Under the pieces are notes generated by a model. The model did not search any database. It saw only the letters and a program-made list of their open reading frames with translations, and was not told the origin of the DNA. Source: Poriferisodalis sp965203655 (GTDB lineage Bacteria; Actinomycetota; Acidimicrobiia; Acidimicrobiales; Poriferisodalaceae). From it: a stretch of 64,000 bases of DNA. Made by a program: the position numbers and the translations under genes. Below are positions 27,413 through 35,648 of the stretch, one piece after another (position 1 is the stretch's first letter; every line of letters starts with the position of its first letter). The DNA lies in NCBI RefSeq assembly GCF_965203655.1, contig NZ_CBDBDD010000009.1, positions 992,001 through 1,056,000 of the forward strand. Direction: 5' to 3'.

Positions 27413-28504
27413 TCAGTCGAAGGTGATGACGGTGCGGTTGGATTCGCCGGCCTTCATCCAGCCGTAGCCCTCGTTGATCTGCTCGAGGTCGATGCGTGCC
27501 GAGATCATCTCATCGAGCATGAGGCGGCCATCGAGGTAGAGGTCGATCATCATCGGGATGTCGCTGCGGAACTGGTTCGAGCCCATCATCGAGCCCTGCA
27601 GCTTCTTCTCCGACAGGAAGTCGATGCCGCGCAGCTCGACCTTGGTCTTCGACGGCACCATGCCGATCACGGTGGCGGTGCCGCCGATGTCGAGCATGTT
27701 GAACGCCTGCTGCACCGTCTCGGCCAGCCCGATCGCTTCGAAGCTGTATTCCACCCCGCCTTTGGTCATGTCCTTCACGGCGGTCACCACATCGTCCACC
27801 TCTGCGGCATTGACCGTGTCGGTGGCGCCCATCTGACGGGCAGTCTCGAGCTTCGTCTCGGTCATGTCCACTGCAATGATCCGACCGGCGCCGGCCACGC
27901 GGGCGCCTTGCACGGCCGACAGGCCGATGCCCCCGCAGCCGATCACGCACACCACGCTGCCCACGCCGACGCCTGCGGTATTCACCGCCGCACCGAAGCC
28001 CGTCGTGACGCCGCAACCGATCAGGCATGCCCGGTCGAGCGGCATGTCGGGCCGCACCTTCACGACGGCGTTCTGATGCACCAGCATCTGCTCGGCGAAG
28101 CCACCGAGCCGAGCCATCTGGCCCACCTCAGTGCTGTCGTCACGCTCCAGTCGGGCTGCGGCGCCCTTGGCCCGCGAGGTGGCCCGGATGTTGGTGCAGC
28201 GGTGCGGGTTGCCCGACAGGCAGCGGTGGCATTGGCCGCAGAAAATCGACAGGCACGCCACCACATGGTCACCGGGCTTCACGTAGCTCACGTCGCTGCC
28301 CACGGCCTCCACCACGCCGGCCGACTCGTGGCCCATCACCATGGGCAGAGGCGTGCGGAACAGGCCTTCCATGAAGTGCAAGTCGCTGTGGCACAGACCA
28401 GCGCCCACCGTCTGGATGAGCACTTCCTGCGGTCCGGGCGCGTCGATGCGCAGGTCCTCGATCTCCAGATCGCCCGGCTGTTCGCAGAGCACAGCTGCCT
28501 TCAT
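27413..28504 (-). CDS. Zn-dependent alcohol dehydrogenase (class III-like MDR)
   Basis: A 363-residue medium-chain dehydrogenase. Catalytic zinc ligands are Cys in GLCHSDLHF and His-Glu in GHESAGVV; the structural zinc site is CGQCHRCLSGNPHRC (C-x2-C-x2-C-x7-C). The NAD motif is VIGCGGIGLSAVQGA. This group oxidises primary alcohols or thiol-bound formaldehyde. A GAGGGGG stands about 12 nt before ATG 28504. It is divergent from the selenoprotein candidate with a 179-nt gap; a TTGACA is seen at 28547 but no matching -10. Confidence 0.88.
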   Translation of the reverse strand: MKAAVLCEQPGDLEIEDLRIDAPGPQEVLIQTVGAGLCHSDLHFMEGLFRTPLPMVMGHESAGVVEAVGSDVSYVKPGDHVVACLSIFCGQCHRCLSGNPHRCTNIRATSRAKGAAARLERDDSTEVGQMARLGGFAEQMLVHQNAVVKVRPDMPLDRACLIGCGVTTGFGAAVNTAGVGVGSVVCVIGCGGIGLSAVQGARVAGAGRIIAVDMTETKLETARQMGATDTVNAAEVDDVVTAVKDMTKGGVEYSFEAIGLAETVQQAFNMLDIGGTATVIGMVPSKTKVELRGIDFLSEKKLQGSMMGSNQFRSDIPMMIDLYLDGRLMLDEMISARIDLEQINEGYGWMKAGESNRTVITFD

Positions 28505-28683
28505 GTGACGCCCCCTCGCGTTGTACGGCCACGACAGTGGCTTCGCTTGACATTGCCGAGATTAGGCGCGCAGCGGAAAGTGCGTGCCCGCCGACGCCCT
28601 TCGCGTCCGGGCTGCCATCGGCCGCCCAGGTGGAGGGTGCGGTAGCGTCGTTCCCAGCGAGCCACGGCCGTCGAGGGGGAGTC

Positions 28684-29280
28684 ATGGCGAATGAGCACGG
28701 CTACTTGCCGAAGGTGACCGAGCTGGACGACAAGCAGCAACGCCGCTTGGACACTTGGTATGCGAAGGCCTACACCGACGACAACCTCTTCCGGACGCTG
28801 GCTGCCGACGAGACCACCATCGACCTGTTCCTCGGTTGGGTCGGTGCTGTGTACGGCGGCCATCCCGACGAGGATCCCGGTGCACTCGACCGGCACATGA
28901 TCGAGCTGTGCCGCATCCGTATGGCCAACCGGAACGAGTGCTTCCACTGAAGCCTCGTGCGCAGCGCATCGTTGGTGCGCACCGGACTGACCGACGAAGT
29001 CGTGGCCCAGCTCGTCGACTACGAGGCTTCGGACCTGCCCGAGTCGTGGAAGGCAGCCCTCGCGCTGTGCGATCGGCTCTCGGGATACGAGCACAAGGGC
29101 GTGATCCCACCTGAGCTGTACGAACGGCTGGGGGATCACTTCAACGAGCAGCAGATACTGCGCTTGGGCGCATTGCTCGCGTCTGCGAGCGGATGGCATC
29201 GGATGATCGAGGCATTCGGCATCCGGCCCGACCACTACCAGGCCCAACAATCTGCCCCTTGGGCCGCAGCAGCGGGTTGA
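28684..29280 (+). CDS. AhpD/carboxymuconolactone decarboxylase-family protein, probable selenoprotein (in-frame TGA at codon 89)
   Basis: The frame from ATG 28684 (GAGGGGGA just upstream) reads HMIELCRIRMANRNECFH, meets TGA at 28948-28950, and stays open in the same frame for 109 more codons to 29280. In this family the place corresponds to the second Cys of a redox C-x-x-C; here the TGA falls exactly there, giving Cys86-Phe-His-Sec89 if decoded as selenocysteine. The part after TGA (SLVRSASLVRTGLTDEVVAQL.. and LGALLASASGWHRMIEAFG) is the expected second half of the domain. A hairpin with a 5-bp stem starts 13 nt after the TGA. Product 198 residues, probably a thiol/selenol redox enzyme acting on peroxides or a disulfide partner. 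The alternative is a Cys-to-stop mutation. Confidence 0.7.
28951..28982 (+). other. SECIS-like hairpin downstream of in-frame TGA
   Basis: Stem GCGCA (28964-28968) pairs with TGCGC (28976-28980) around a 7-nt loop TCGTTGG rich in G and U. The loop lies 18 nt after the TGA, within the 16-37 nt known for bacterial SECIS elements. An alternative stem GTGCGC (28957) with GCGCAC (28977) is possible. Confidence 0.5.
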
Positions 29281-29330
29281 GCGCGGGCCCGCTGGGGCGC
29301 GTCGCGAGATCAGGCTTGACAGCACTCGTC

Positions 29331-29336
29331 TAGCTT
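29331..29336 (+). promoter_or_regulatory. -10 element TAGCTT, leaderless start for first hotdog gene
   Basis: TAnnnT hexamer, 7 nt before GTG 29344. Confidence 0.45.
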
Positions 29337-29343
29337 CGGCGCG

Positions 29344-30196
29344 GTGACCCCAGAGGCACCCGACACCGAACCGCTGTCGCCGGGCAGCCGGCTCGCAGAG
29401 GTCGTCGAGTTCTTCGGCGTGCAGGCCACCGACGACGAGTTGCGCTGGCTTCTGCCCATCTCGCCGAACGTTGCCAACTATCTCGGTGTGATGCACGGCG
29501 GCTGCGCGCTCGCGTCGGTCACTGCCGCTGCCGAGACATGGAGCGAACGGCCGGTTGCATCGGCTTCGGCGCAGTTCATGTCCCGTGTCCCTCTCGGTGG
29601 CAGCGCAGAGATCACGTTTGACATCGGGTCGGCCGGCAAGCGGATGACCCAGGTGCTCGCGCAGGTCGTCGATGCAGCCGACGGCAGCGTGCTGATGCGA
29701 GCGCTGCTGTCGCTGGGCGGTCGGCGGCTCGGCATCGACCAGGACTGGGTGCAGCCGCCGGATGTTCCGGCGCCGGAGGAGTTGACGCGCCGTTCTGTGC
29801 CGGACAACGCCGTTCCATCGTTCAGCACAGAGGCCGACATCCGGTTTGCGCCCTACAGCGCCGGCGATCGCAGGATCCTCTGCTGGGCGCGACTCGCTGG
29901 CACGCTGGCGTCCACCCGCCAGGGTCTGATTGCGTTGGCGGACACGCTCGCAACGGGGATGCACCTGAGCCTCGGCCGCAAGTGGCGTGGCGCGAGCCTC
30001 GACAACACTGTGCGCATCGCAGGCGACGCCGACTGCGAATGGGTGCTACTCGACATCGAGACCGACGGCTTCCACAACGCTGTCGGTCACGGCGTCGTGC
30101 GGATCTTCGCCCCCCCATGGCGCTTTGCTGGCGACAGGGAATCAGTCATTCGCCGTGGCGCGGGTGGCCGGCCCCCTCGAGGGCTTCCGGCTGTAG
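29344..30196 (+). pseudogene. double-hotdog thioesterase, frameshifted (copy 1)
   Basis: From GTG 29344 the protein reads as a PaaI/DUF4442-type hotdog thioesterase: MHGGCALASVTAAAETW, then SASAQFMSRVPLGG, a second domain with SLDNTVRIAGDADCEWVLLDIE. It is homologous throughout to the next gene. Within a C7 run at 30110-30116 the homology leaves the frame (GVVRIFAPP); one C fewer would restore GALLATGNQSFAVARVAGPLEG and a TAG stop at 30194-30196. As written the frame instead runs on into unrelated residues to 30537. Either a pseudogene or a sequencing error. If intact, about 283 residues. Confidence 0.7.
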
Positions 30197-30203
30197 TCAG
30201 CAC

Positions 30204-30209
30204 TAGCTT
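30204..30209 (+). promoter_or_regulatory. -10 element TAGCTT, leaderless start for second hotdog gene
   Basis: TAnnnT hexamer, 8 nt before GTG 30218; same hexamer as in front of the paralogous gene upstream. Confidence 0.45.
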
Positions 30210-30217
30210 TCGGCTCC

Positions 30218-31069
30218 GTGAGCGCCGAAGCTGCCACAAGCGACGCTGCGCCGCAGGACCCGCACGTCGGCGAGGTGATCGAGTGGTTCGGCCTCCAGTC
30301 GACGGCCGAAGAGCTGCGTTGGCTGCTGCCGGTGACCTACGACGTGGCTGGTGCCACCGGCACGCTGCATGGCGGGTGTGCGCTCGCGGCCGCCGTGGCG
30401 GCTCTCGAGAGCGTCACCGGCCGGCCCATGGCCGCTGCATCGGCGCAATACCTGGCGCGGCTGCCGGTGGGCGGCTGTGCGGCCGTCGCTCTCGACATCG
30501 GCGCCAGCGGCAACCGGATGACCCAAGCCTCCGCTGAGATCACCGATGCCGCCGACGGCCGGGTCATTCTGCGTGCGCTCGTGTCCCTCGGCGGTCGGCA
30601 GCTAGGCATCGACCAGACGTGGACGACCGCCCCCGACGTGCCGCCGCCGGACTCGTGCGAGCCCCGCGGCCCGACGTCGATCGAGGGCCGCTCGTTCACC
30701 GACCACGCAGACATCAGGCTCGCCGGGCAGCAGCCGGGCGAGCGCCACGTCCGGTACTGGGCGCGCCTCGACGACACGCTGGCATCGACCGGGCCGGGCC
30801 TGACGGCGCTGGCCGACCTGCTGCCGAGCGGCATGCGCGTCAGCCTCGATGCCGGATTCAGGGGATCCAGCCTCGACAACACGGTGCGGATCTCCGGCGA
30901 AGCCGAGAGCGAATGGGTGCTCCTCGACATCGAATCCGACGCCGTCCACAACGCCATCGGCAACGGCATCGTTCGCATCTATGCCTCCGACGGGGGGCTG
31001 CTGGCGACCGGCACCCAGTCGTTCGCGATCACCCGCATCACTGGTCCCCTGGGCTCGCCGCAGCAATGA
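30218..31069 (+). CDS. double-hotdog acyl-CoA thioesterase-like protein (copy 2)
   Basis: A 283-residue tandem paralogue of the preceding gene. First hotdog ~residues 45-130 with LHGGCALAAAVAALESV and RVILRALVSLGGRQLGID; second hotdog ~170-280 with RYWARLDDTLAST and SLDNTVRISGEAESEWVLLDIESDAVHN. It probably hydrolyses a CoA thioester. Its stop overlaps the menA start (ATGA). That coupling makes 1,4-dihydroxy-2-naphthoyl-CoA, the thioester cleaved just before MenA in menaquinone synthesis, a reasonable candidate substrate; this is inference. Confidence 0.78.
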   Translation: MSAEAATSDAAPQDPHVGEVIEWFGLQSTAEELRWLLPVTYDVAGATGTLHGGCALAAAVAALESVTGRPMAAASAQYLARLPVGGCAAVALDIGASGNRMTQASAEITDAADGRVILRALVSLGGRQLGIDQTWTTAPDVPPPDSCEPRGPTSIEGRSFTDHADIRLAGQQPGERHVRYWARLDDTLASTGPGLTALADLLPSGMRVSLDAGFRGSSLDNTVRISGEAESEWVLLDIESDAVHNAIGNGIVRIYASDGGLLATGTQSFAITRITGPLGSPQQ

Positions 31070-31944
31070 CGGGCGCACGCACGTGGCTGGCCGGAGCACG
31101 GCCACGTACCTGGCCGGCGTCGCTGGTGCCGCCGTTCGTGGGCACTGCAGCGTCCGACGCCGTGGCAGACGGCGGCATCGTGTGGTGGCGAGCCGCCTTC
31201 GCGCTCTTCGTGTCGCTGTGCATCCAGATTGCTGTCAACTACGCCAACGACTACAGCGATGGGGTGAGAGGCACCGACGTGGCCCGGGTAGGTCCGCAGC
31301 GTTTGGTGGCCTCGGGAGCGGCGTCGCCGGCCGCGGTGCGGAATGCGGCGTTCGCAGCCTTCGGCGTGGCTGCCATGTTCGGCATCGTGGTGGCCGCCGC
31401 GGTGTCGTGGTGGCTCGTCGTGGCCGGCGGAGCGTCGATGCTCGCAGCGTGGTACTACACCGGCGGCCGGCGTCCATACGGCTACCGGGGCCTCGGCGAG
31501 CTGTTCGTGTTCATCTTCTTCGGGCTGGTGGCGACGGCGGGATCGGCGTTCGTCCAGGACGCCCGCCTCACGATGCTGGGCATTGCTGCCTCGGTCCCGG
31601 TGGGCTTGGGCTCGGTGGCCCTGCTCATATCGAACAATCTGCGCGACCTGCCGACCGACGCACAGGCCGGCAAGCGCACGCTGGCGGTGCGGATGGGCGA
31701 CGGGCCGACCCGTGCCATGTACGCAGTGGTCGTGGTGTTGATGGTGTTCTCGCCGATGTACCTGTCGCTGCTGCGACCGTGGACGATGCTGGGGCTCGCC
31801 GCCATCGCGTTCGCTGTTGCGCCCGTTCGCGCGGTGGTCCGCGGCGCCAGCGGTGCTGCGCTGGTGACGGTGCTCGCAGCAACCGGCCGCCTGCAGATCG
31901 TCGTGGGCGCCCTGCTGACCGTCGGCCTCGCCCTCGGACCATGA
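31066..31944 (+). CDS. menA: 1,4-dihydroxy-2-naphthoate polyprenyltransferase
   Basis: A 292-residue UbiA-family membrane enzyme that attaches a polyprenyl chain to 1,4-dihydroxy-2-naphthoate in menaquinone synthesis. The two Asp-rich motifs are NYANDYSDGVRGTD and NNLRDLPTDAQAGKRTLAV. It has about eight membrane segments. ATG 31066 overlaps the thioesterase stop. The matching methyltransferase menG is 0.6 kb away on the other strand. Confidence 0.92.
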   Translation: MTGARTWLAGARPRTWPASLVPPFVGTAASDAVADGGIVWWRAAFALFVSLCIQIAVNYANDYSDGVRGTDVARVGPQRLVASGAASPAAVRNAAFAAFGVAAMFGIVVAAAVSWWLVVAGGASMLAAWYYTGGRRPYGYRGLGELFVFIFFGLVATAGSAFVQDARLTMLGIAASVPVGLGSVALLISNNLRDLPTDAQAGKRTLAVRMGDGPTRAMYAVVVVLMVFSPMYLSLLRPWTMLGLAAIAFAVAPVRAVVRGASGAALVTVLAATGRLQIVVGALLTVGLALGP

Positions 31945-32004
31945 CATCGGCAACACCCTGCTGCCACCCGTGGCTGTGCCCATGCGATCCGCAATGATGT
32001 CCCG

Positions 32005-32508
32005 ATGAGCACAGAAGCAAGTTCGGGGGCAGTGCTGGAGCATCTCGCCGCGCTGGGCGTGGCCTACGAGGTGGTGGAGTGCGACCCCGACTTCGCCGAC
32101 ACGGCGCAATTCTGCGAGCGCTACGGCTATTCGATGGATGCGTCGGCGAACGCCATCTGCGTGGTGGGCAAGTCGGCTGAGCGACCGATGGCGTGCTGCT
32201 TGGTGCTGGCGTCAACGCGGCTCGATGTGAACGGCGTGGTGCGGCGGCGGTTGGGCACCCGCAAGGCGTCCTTTGCCGATGCCGACGAGACCATCGCACG
32301 CACCGGGATGATGATCGGCGGCGTGACGCCGTTCGGGCTTCCCCCGGACATCCCGGTCTGGATCGACAGCCGGGTGATGGACTGCGATGCGGTCATCGTG
32401 GGCGGCGGCTCACGAGACTGCAAGATCCTGTGCCCGCCCTCCTCGCTCGCCCAGATCGCCTCGGCGGAGGTCGTGACCGATCTGGCGAAGGCGCCGCCTC
32501 AGGCTTGA
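32005..32508 (+). CDS. YbaK/EbsC-type aminoacyl-tRNA deacylase
   Basis: A 167-residue YbaK/ProX-fold protein. The conserved Lys is in AICVVGKSAERP, and the G-x3-P loop is IGGVTPFGLPP. The family removes wrongly attached amino acids from tRNA (Cys-tRNAPro, Ala-tRNAPro). ATG 32005 has no clear ribosome site; AATGAT stands 6 nt before a possible start at 32005. The stop is 13 nt from the convergent menG stop. Confidence 0.85.
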   Translation: MSTEASSGAVLEHLAALGVAYEVVECDPDFADTAQFCERYGYSMDASANAICVVGKSAERPMACCLVLASTRLDVNGVVRRRLGTRKASFADADETIARTGMMIGGVTPFGLPPDIPVWIDSRVMDCDAVIVGGGSRDCKILCPPSSLAQIASAEVVTDLAKAPPQA

Positions 32509-32521
32509 AGCGTCTCGCCGC

Positions 32522-33241
32522 TCAGGTCCTGGCGGCGACATCGCGAGTCGCCGTGATGAGCTGGGCGATGCCGCCGCTCAGTGCCTCGCGCTTGACGTCG
32601 CGGAATCCGGCCCCAGCAATCAGGCATGCCAGTTCTGGTGTCGGGGGCAGGTACGCCACCGATTGGGGCAGGTAGCGGTACGCCGACCGGCTTGAGAGCA
32701 AGCTCCCGATGGCCGGCACCACCCTGCCGAAATAGAACCGGTGGCCTGCCCGCAGCAGCGGGTTTGCGGGCTCGGCGACTTCGAGCATCGCGATGCGGGC
32801 TCCCGGTCGCAGCACCCGGGCCAGCTCGGCGAAGAACGATCCCAGGTCGGCGAAGTTCCTCAGCGCGAATCCGCAGGTTGCGCCCGCCAAGGAGTGCGAG
32901 CGCACACCCAGGCTCAGCGCATCGGAGCGCACGAGCGGCGCGTGGGTGGTTGCTCTGGCGAGCATGCCGGCGGAGAAATCGACTCCAATGGCCCATAGTC
33001 CCGCCGCTTCGAGTTCATTGCACAGGTCGCCGGTGCCGCACGCCACGTCGATCACGGTCTCGCCCGGGGCCAGACCGAGCGCCGCCACGGCACGCCGCCG
33101 CCAGCGGGTGTCAAGGCGAAACGTCAGCAACCGGTTCAGCAGGTCGTAGCGCGGCGCGATCTCGTCGAACATCGCCTCAACGGCCGCAGCCTTGTCCTGC
33201 GGCTGCGGCAGCTCCGATGCAGGCCGCCGGCGGGATCTCAC
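32522..33241 (-). CDS. menG: demethylmenaquinone methyltransferase
   Basis: A 239-residue class I SAM methyltransferase of the UbiE/MenG family, carrying out the last step of menaquinone synthesis. VEAMFDEIAPRYDLLNRLLTFRLDTRWRR is the family opening; VIDVACGTGDLC is the SAM site; GFALRNFADLGSFFAELARVLRPGARIAMLE follows. GTG 33241 overlaps the stop of the upstream membrane-protein gene (GTGA), which argues for this start. Confidence 0.9.
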   Translation of the reverse strand: MRSRRRPASELPQPQDKAAAVEAMFDEIAPRYDLLNRLLTFRLDTRWRRRAVAALGLAPGETVIDVACGTGDLCNELEAAGLWAIGVDFSAGMLARATTHAPLVRSDALSLGVRSHSLAGATCGFALRNFADLGSFFAELARVLRPGARIAMLEVAEPANPLLRAGHRFYFGRVVPAIGSLLSSRSAYRYLPQSVAYLPPTPELACLIAGAGFRDVKREALSGGIAQLITATRDVAART

Positions 33242-33681
33242 GTGAACCAGACGCGTCGATGACTGCGGCTGATCGGGTGGAAGAGCAGCACCAGCAGCAG
33301 TGCGTCGAACATCAGCCGCATGAACACGCCCAGTGCCAAGCCGAATCGCGCGCCCCACCACAGCGTCGCGATCGTCGAGTACACCGCCGCAGACGAGCAC
33401 AGCCAATGGCCCCACCGGCGCTCGCTGGATGTGCCGATGCCGCCTACCACGAAGGCGCCGCCGAGCAGCAGCGTCACGGCCGCCGGCACGACGGCGTCCG
33501 CAAGGTTCTGGGCGGTGCGATCGCTCGCTGCCAGCGACACGATCGCCTCGAGAATGTCCACCGCCACCTGCCACTCGACTCGCGCCCCGAGCAGCAGGAA
33601 CACCGCAGAGAAGTAGCTCAGCAGCACAGCGCTGTAGAGCGTCTGAGGCTGGCTGCGGTTGACCCACTTGATCCGGTTCAC
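33238..33681 (-). CDS. small polytopic membrane protein
   Basis: A 147-residue protein with about four hydrophobic helices (YSAVLLSYFSAVFLLLGA, AVTLLLGGAFVVGGIG, WLCSSAAVYSTIATLWWG, FGLALGVFMRLMFDALLLVLLF). Family not recognised. GTG 33681 is preferred; CACACT stands 6 nt before it, as in front of the HyuA-like gene. It overlaps menG by 4 nt, so the two are co-translated; a role with menaquinone synthesis or the membrane is possible but unsupported by motif. Confidence 0.65.
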   Translation of the reverse strand: MNRIKWVNRSQPQTLYSAVLLSYFSAVFLLLGARVEWQVAVDILEAIVSLAASDRTAQNLADAVVPAAVTLLLGGAFVVGGIGTSSERRWGHWLCSSAAVYSTIATLWWGARFGLALGVFMRLMFDALLLVLLFHPISRSHRRVWFT

Positions 33682-33789
33682 CGCGCAAGTGTGGCACCCG
33701 CCGCCGGTCGTCGGCTGCCAGCTGCGCCGTCGCGGTGCGGCCTTGGCGGAACACCGGCGCGCCGCCCGGACACCACACATGAGCGGCGT

Positions 33790-33795
33790 TAGCCT
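33790..33795 (+). promoter_or_regulatory. -10 element TAGCCT, leaderless start for mshD
   Basis: TAnnnT hexamer, 7 nt before GTG 33803. It favours 33803 over the in-frame ATG at 33779. Confidence 0.4.
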
Positions 33796-33802
33796 CGCCC
33801 CG

Positions 33803-34561
33803 GTGAGTGCTCCAGCGGGTGCCGATCCCGTCATCTCGATCGGCGCCGATCAGCACGGCGCCGTCGTCGAGGCCGATGCCTCGCAATGGCAGCCGGCAGC
33901 GATGGCCGCTGCGCTGCGGCGCCAGATCGACGACATCGCTGGTCCGGTCTCGGTTTGGATCGACCATCCGGACCACGCAGAGACACCACGCAGCGACGCA
34001 GCGCCCGCCCAGACCGCGCTCGGGCGCGAGCTGGCACAGCTGGGCCTGACATTCGAACGCGATCTGTATCGCATGGAACGGTCGCTGCCGATGGACCAGC
34101 CCAGCGGCATCGAGACGCGGTCATTCGTCGTGGGCCAAGACGAGGCCGCCTGGGTGGAGGTCAACAACCGGGCGTTCTCATGGCACCGCGAGCAGGGCGG
34201 GTGGACGCTCGAGCAGGTTGCCGAACGTCAGGCAGAGCCGTGGTTCGATGCCGACGGCTTCAGGGTGTACGACATCGACGGCGAGATCGCCGCGTACTGC
34301 TGGACGAAGGTGCACGATGACGAGGACCCGCCGGTGGGCGAGGTGTACGTGATCGCCGTCGATCCCGCCTACCACGGCCGGGGGCTCGGGCGGGCACTCA
34401 CGCTGGCGGGTTACGAGCATCTCGCTGACAGTGGCCTGAGCCGGGCCATGCTCTATGTCGACGCTGACAACACCCCGGCCGTCACGCTGTACCTCGACCT
34501 CGGCCTGGAAGTTGCTGTCGTTCGGCGCCTGTTCACCGGCGTCGGTGCCGCGCGACCGTGA
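33803..34561 (+). CDS. mshD: mycothiol synthase
   Basis: A 252-residue GNAT-family enzyme that acetylates Cys-GlcN-Ins with acetyl-CoA, the last step of mycothiol synthesis. The C-terminal domain is distinctive: NNRAFSWHREQGGWTLEQV, RQAEPWFDADGFRVYD, YCWTKVH, VYVIAVDPAYHGRGLGRALTLAGYEHL and MLYVDADNTPAVTLYLDLG. Usual length is about 300, so the N-terminal GNAT half is reduced. An ATG at 33779 would add 8 residues. It overlaps rlmN by 4 nt. The gene is strong evidence for an actinobacterial host. Confidence 0.88.
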   Translation: MSAPAGADPVISIGADQHGAVVEADASQWQPAAMAAALRRQIDDIAGPVSVWIDHPDHAETPRSDAAPAQTALGRELAQLGLTFERDLYRMERSLPMDQPSGIETRSFVVGQDEAAWVEVNNRAFSWHREQGGWTLEQVAERQAEPWFDADGFRVYDIDGEIAAYCWTKVHDDEDPPVGEVYVIAVDPAYHGRGLGRALTLAGYEHLADSGLSRAMLYVDADNTPAVTLYLDLGLEVAVVRRLFTGVGAARP

Positions 34562-35640
34562 CGGTCGCCGACCCCTCGCTGGCAGACCTCAGCCGGGCTG
34601 AGCTCGCAGAGCTGCTCGACGGCGAACCCGCCTACCGGTTGGATCAGGTGTGGGACGGCCTGTACCGGCAGCGCCGTCCGCTGGCTGAGCTCAGCAATGT
34701 TCCCAAGGCGCTACGTCACGCCATCGGCGAACTGCTGCCCGAAGCGCTTACCTTGGTGCGCACCCAATCGGCCGACCGCGGCGCGACCGCCAAGCACTTG
34801 TGGTCGCTGCGCGACGGTCACCTGGTCGAGTCGGTGCTCATGCGCTATCGCAACCGGACCACGCTGTGCATCAGCAGCCAAGCCGGCTGCGCCATGGCAT
34901 GCAGCTTCTGCGCCACGGGCCAGGTGGGTTTCGACCGCAACCTGAGCGTTGGCGAGATGGTCGCCCAAGTGCTGGGCACGCTCCAGCACGCAAGCTCACA
35001 AGACAGCGCCGTGAACATCGTGTTCATGGGCATGGGCGAGCCGCTGGCCAACTACGACGCCGTCTGGGACGCCGTCGAGCGCTTCCATGGCGACATGGGT
35101 GTCGGCGCGCGACACATCACCATCTCCACGGTCGGCGTGATTCCCGGCATCGTGCGACTCGCCGCTGCCAGCCTGCCGGTCAACTTGGCGGTCTCGTTGC
35201 ACGCCGCCAACGATCGGCTGCGCAATCGCATCGCGCCAATCAATCGCACGTACCCGTTGCGTGACCTCGCTCGCGCACTGGCCGACTACCGGCGTGCGAA
35301 GCGGCGACGCATCAGCTTCGAATGGGCAATGATCTCCGGTGTCAATGACCGCGACAGCGACGCTGCGGAGCTGGCCGCGTATGCACGACCGCTGGCGGCC
35401 CACGTGAATCTCATCCCCTTGAATCCGACCCCCGGCTACGACCACACTCCGTCGTCCTCCGAGCGGATCGAGCACTTTGCGGAACGACTGGCATCGCACG
35501 GGGTGAACGCCACCGTGCGCGTCAATCGGGGCACCTCGATCGATGCAGCCTGCGGGCAGCTGCGTGCCGACAAGCAGGTCTCGATCGGTCGCCGCGGCCG
35601 CTCCGCCCGGAGCGGCGCACGCACCCGGATCAAGCGTTAG
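34558..35640 (+). CDS. rlmN: 23S rRNA (adenine-C2)-methyltransferase RlmN
   Basis: A 360-residue radical-SAM methyltransferase that methylates A2503 of 23S rRNA and A37 of some tRNAs. The [4Fe-4S] cluster motif is CAMACSFC. Downstream VFMGMGEPLANYD and GISTVGVIPGI-type segments (HITISTVGVIPGIVRLA), VSLHAANDRLRNRIAPINRTYPL, and the C-terminal catalytic Cys in SIDAACGQLR are all present. GTG start, overlapping mshD. Confidence 0.93.
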   Translation: MTVADPSLADLSRAELAELLDGEPAYRLDQVWDGLYRQRRPLAELSNVPKALRHAIGELLPEALTLVRTQSADRGATAKHLWSLRDGHLVESVLMRYRNRTTLCISSQAGCAMACSFCATGQVGFDRNLSVGEMVAQVLGTLQHASSQDSAVNIVFMGMGEPLANYDAVWDAVERFHGDMGVGARHITISTVGVIPGIVRLAAASLPVNLAVSLHAANDRLRNRIAPINRTYPLRDLARALADYRRAKRRRISFEWAMISGVNDRDSDAAELAAYARPLAAHVNLIPLNPTPGYDHTPSSSERIEHFAERLASHGVNATVRVNRGTSIDAACGQLRADKQVSIGRRGRSARSGARTRIKR

Positions 35641-35648
35641 GGACGGTC

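Noticed and set aside
28547..28552. TTGACA as a -35 for the selenoprotein candidate
   Set aside because: No -10-like hexamer at 16-19 nt downstream; left unannotated.
28957..29280. Independent gene starting at GTG 28957 after the TGA
   Set aside because: It would start in the middle of the AhpD-type fold, has no ribosome site or -10, and is in the same frame as the upstream half.
30197..30537. C-terminal extension of the first hotdog gene to 30537
   Set aside because: After the C7 run the translation is Arg-rich nonsense antiparallel to real coding of the second hotdog gene; the paralogue alignment shows a frameshift instead.
33659..33802. Longer mshD start at 33659 or 33779
   Set aside because: The extension is Arg/His/Pro-rich, crosses the divergent membrane-protein promoter, and a -10 element favours GTG 33803; ATG 33779 cannot be fully excluded.
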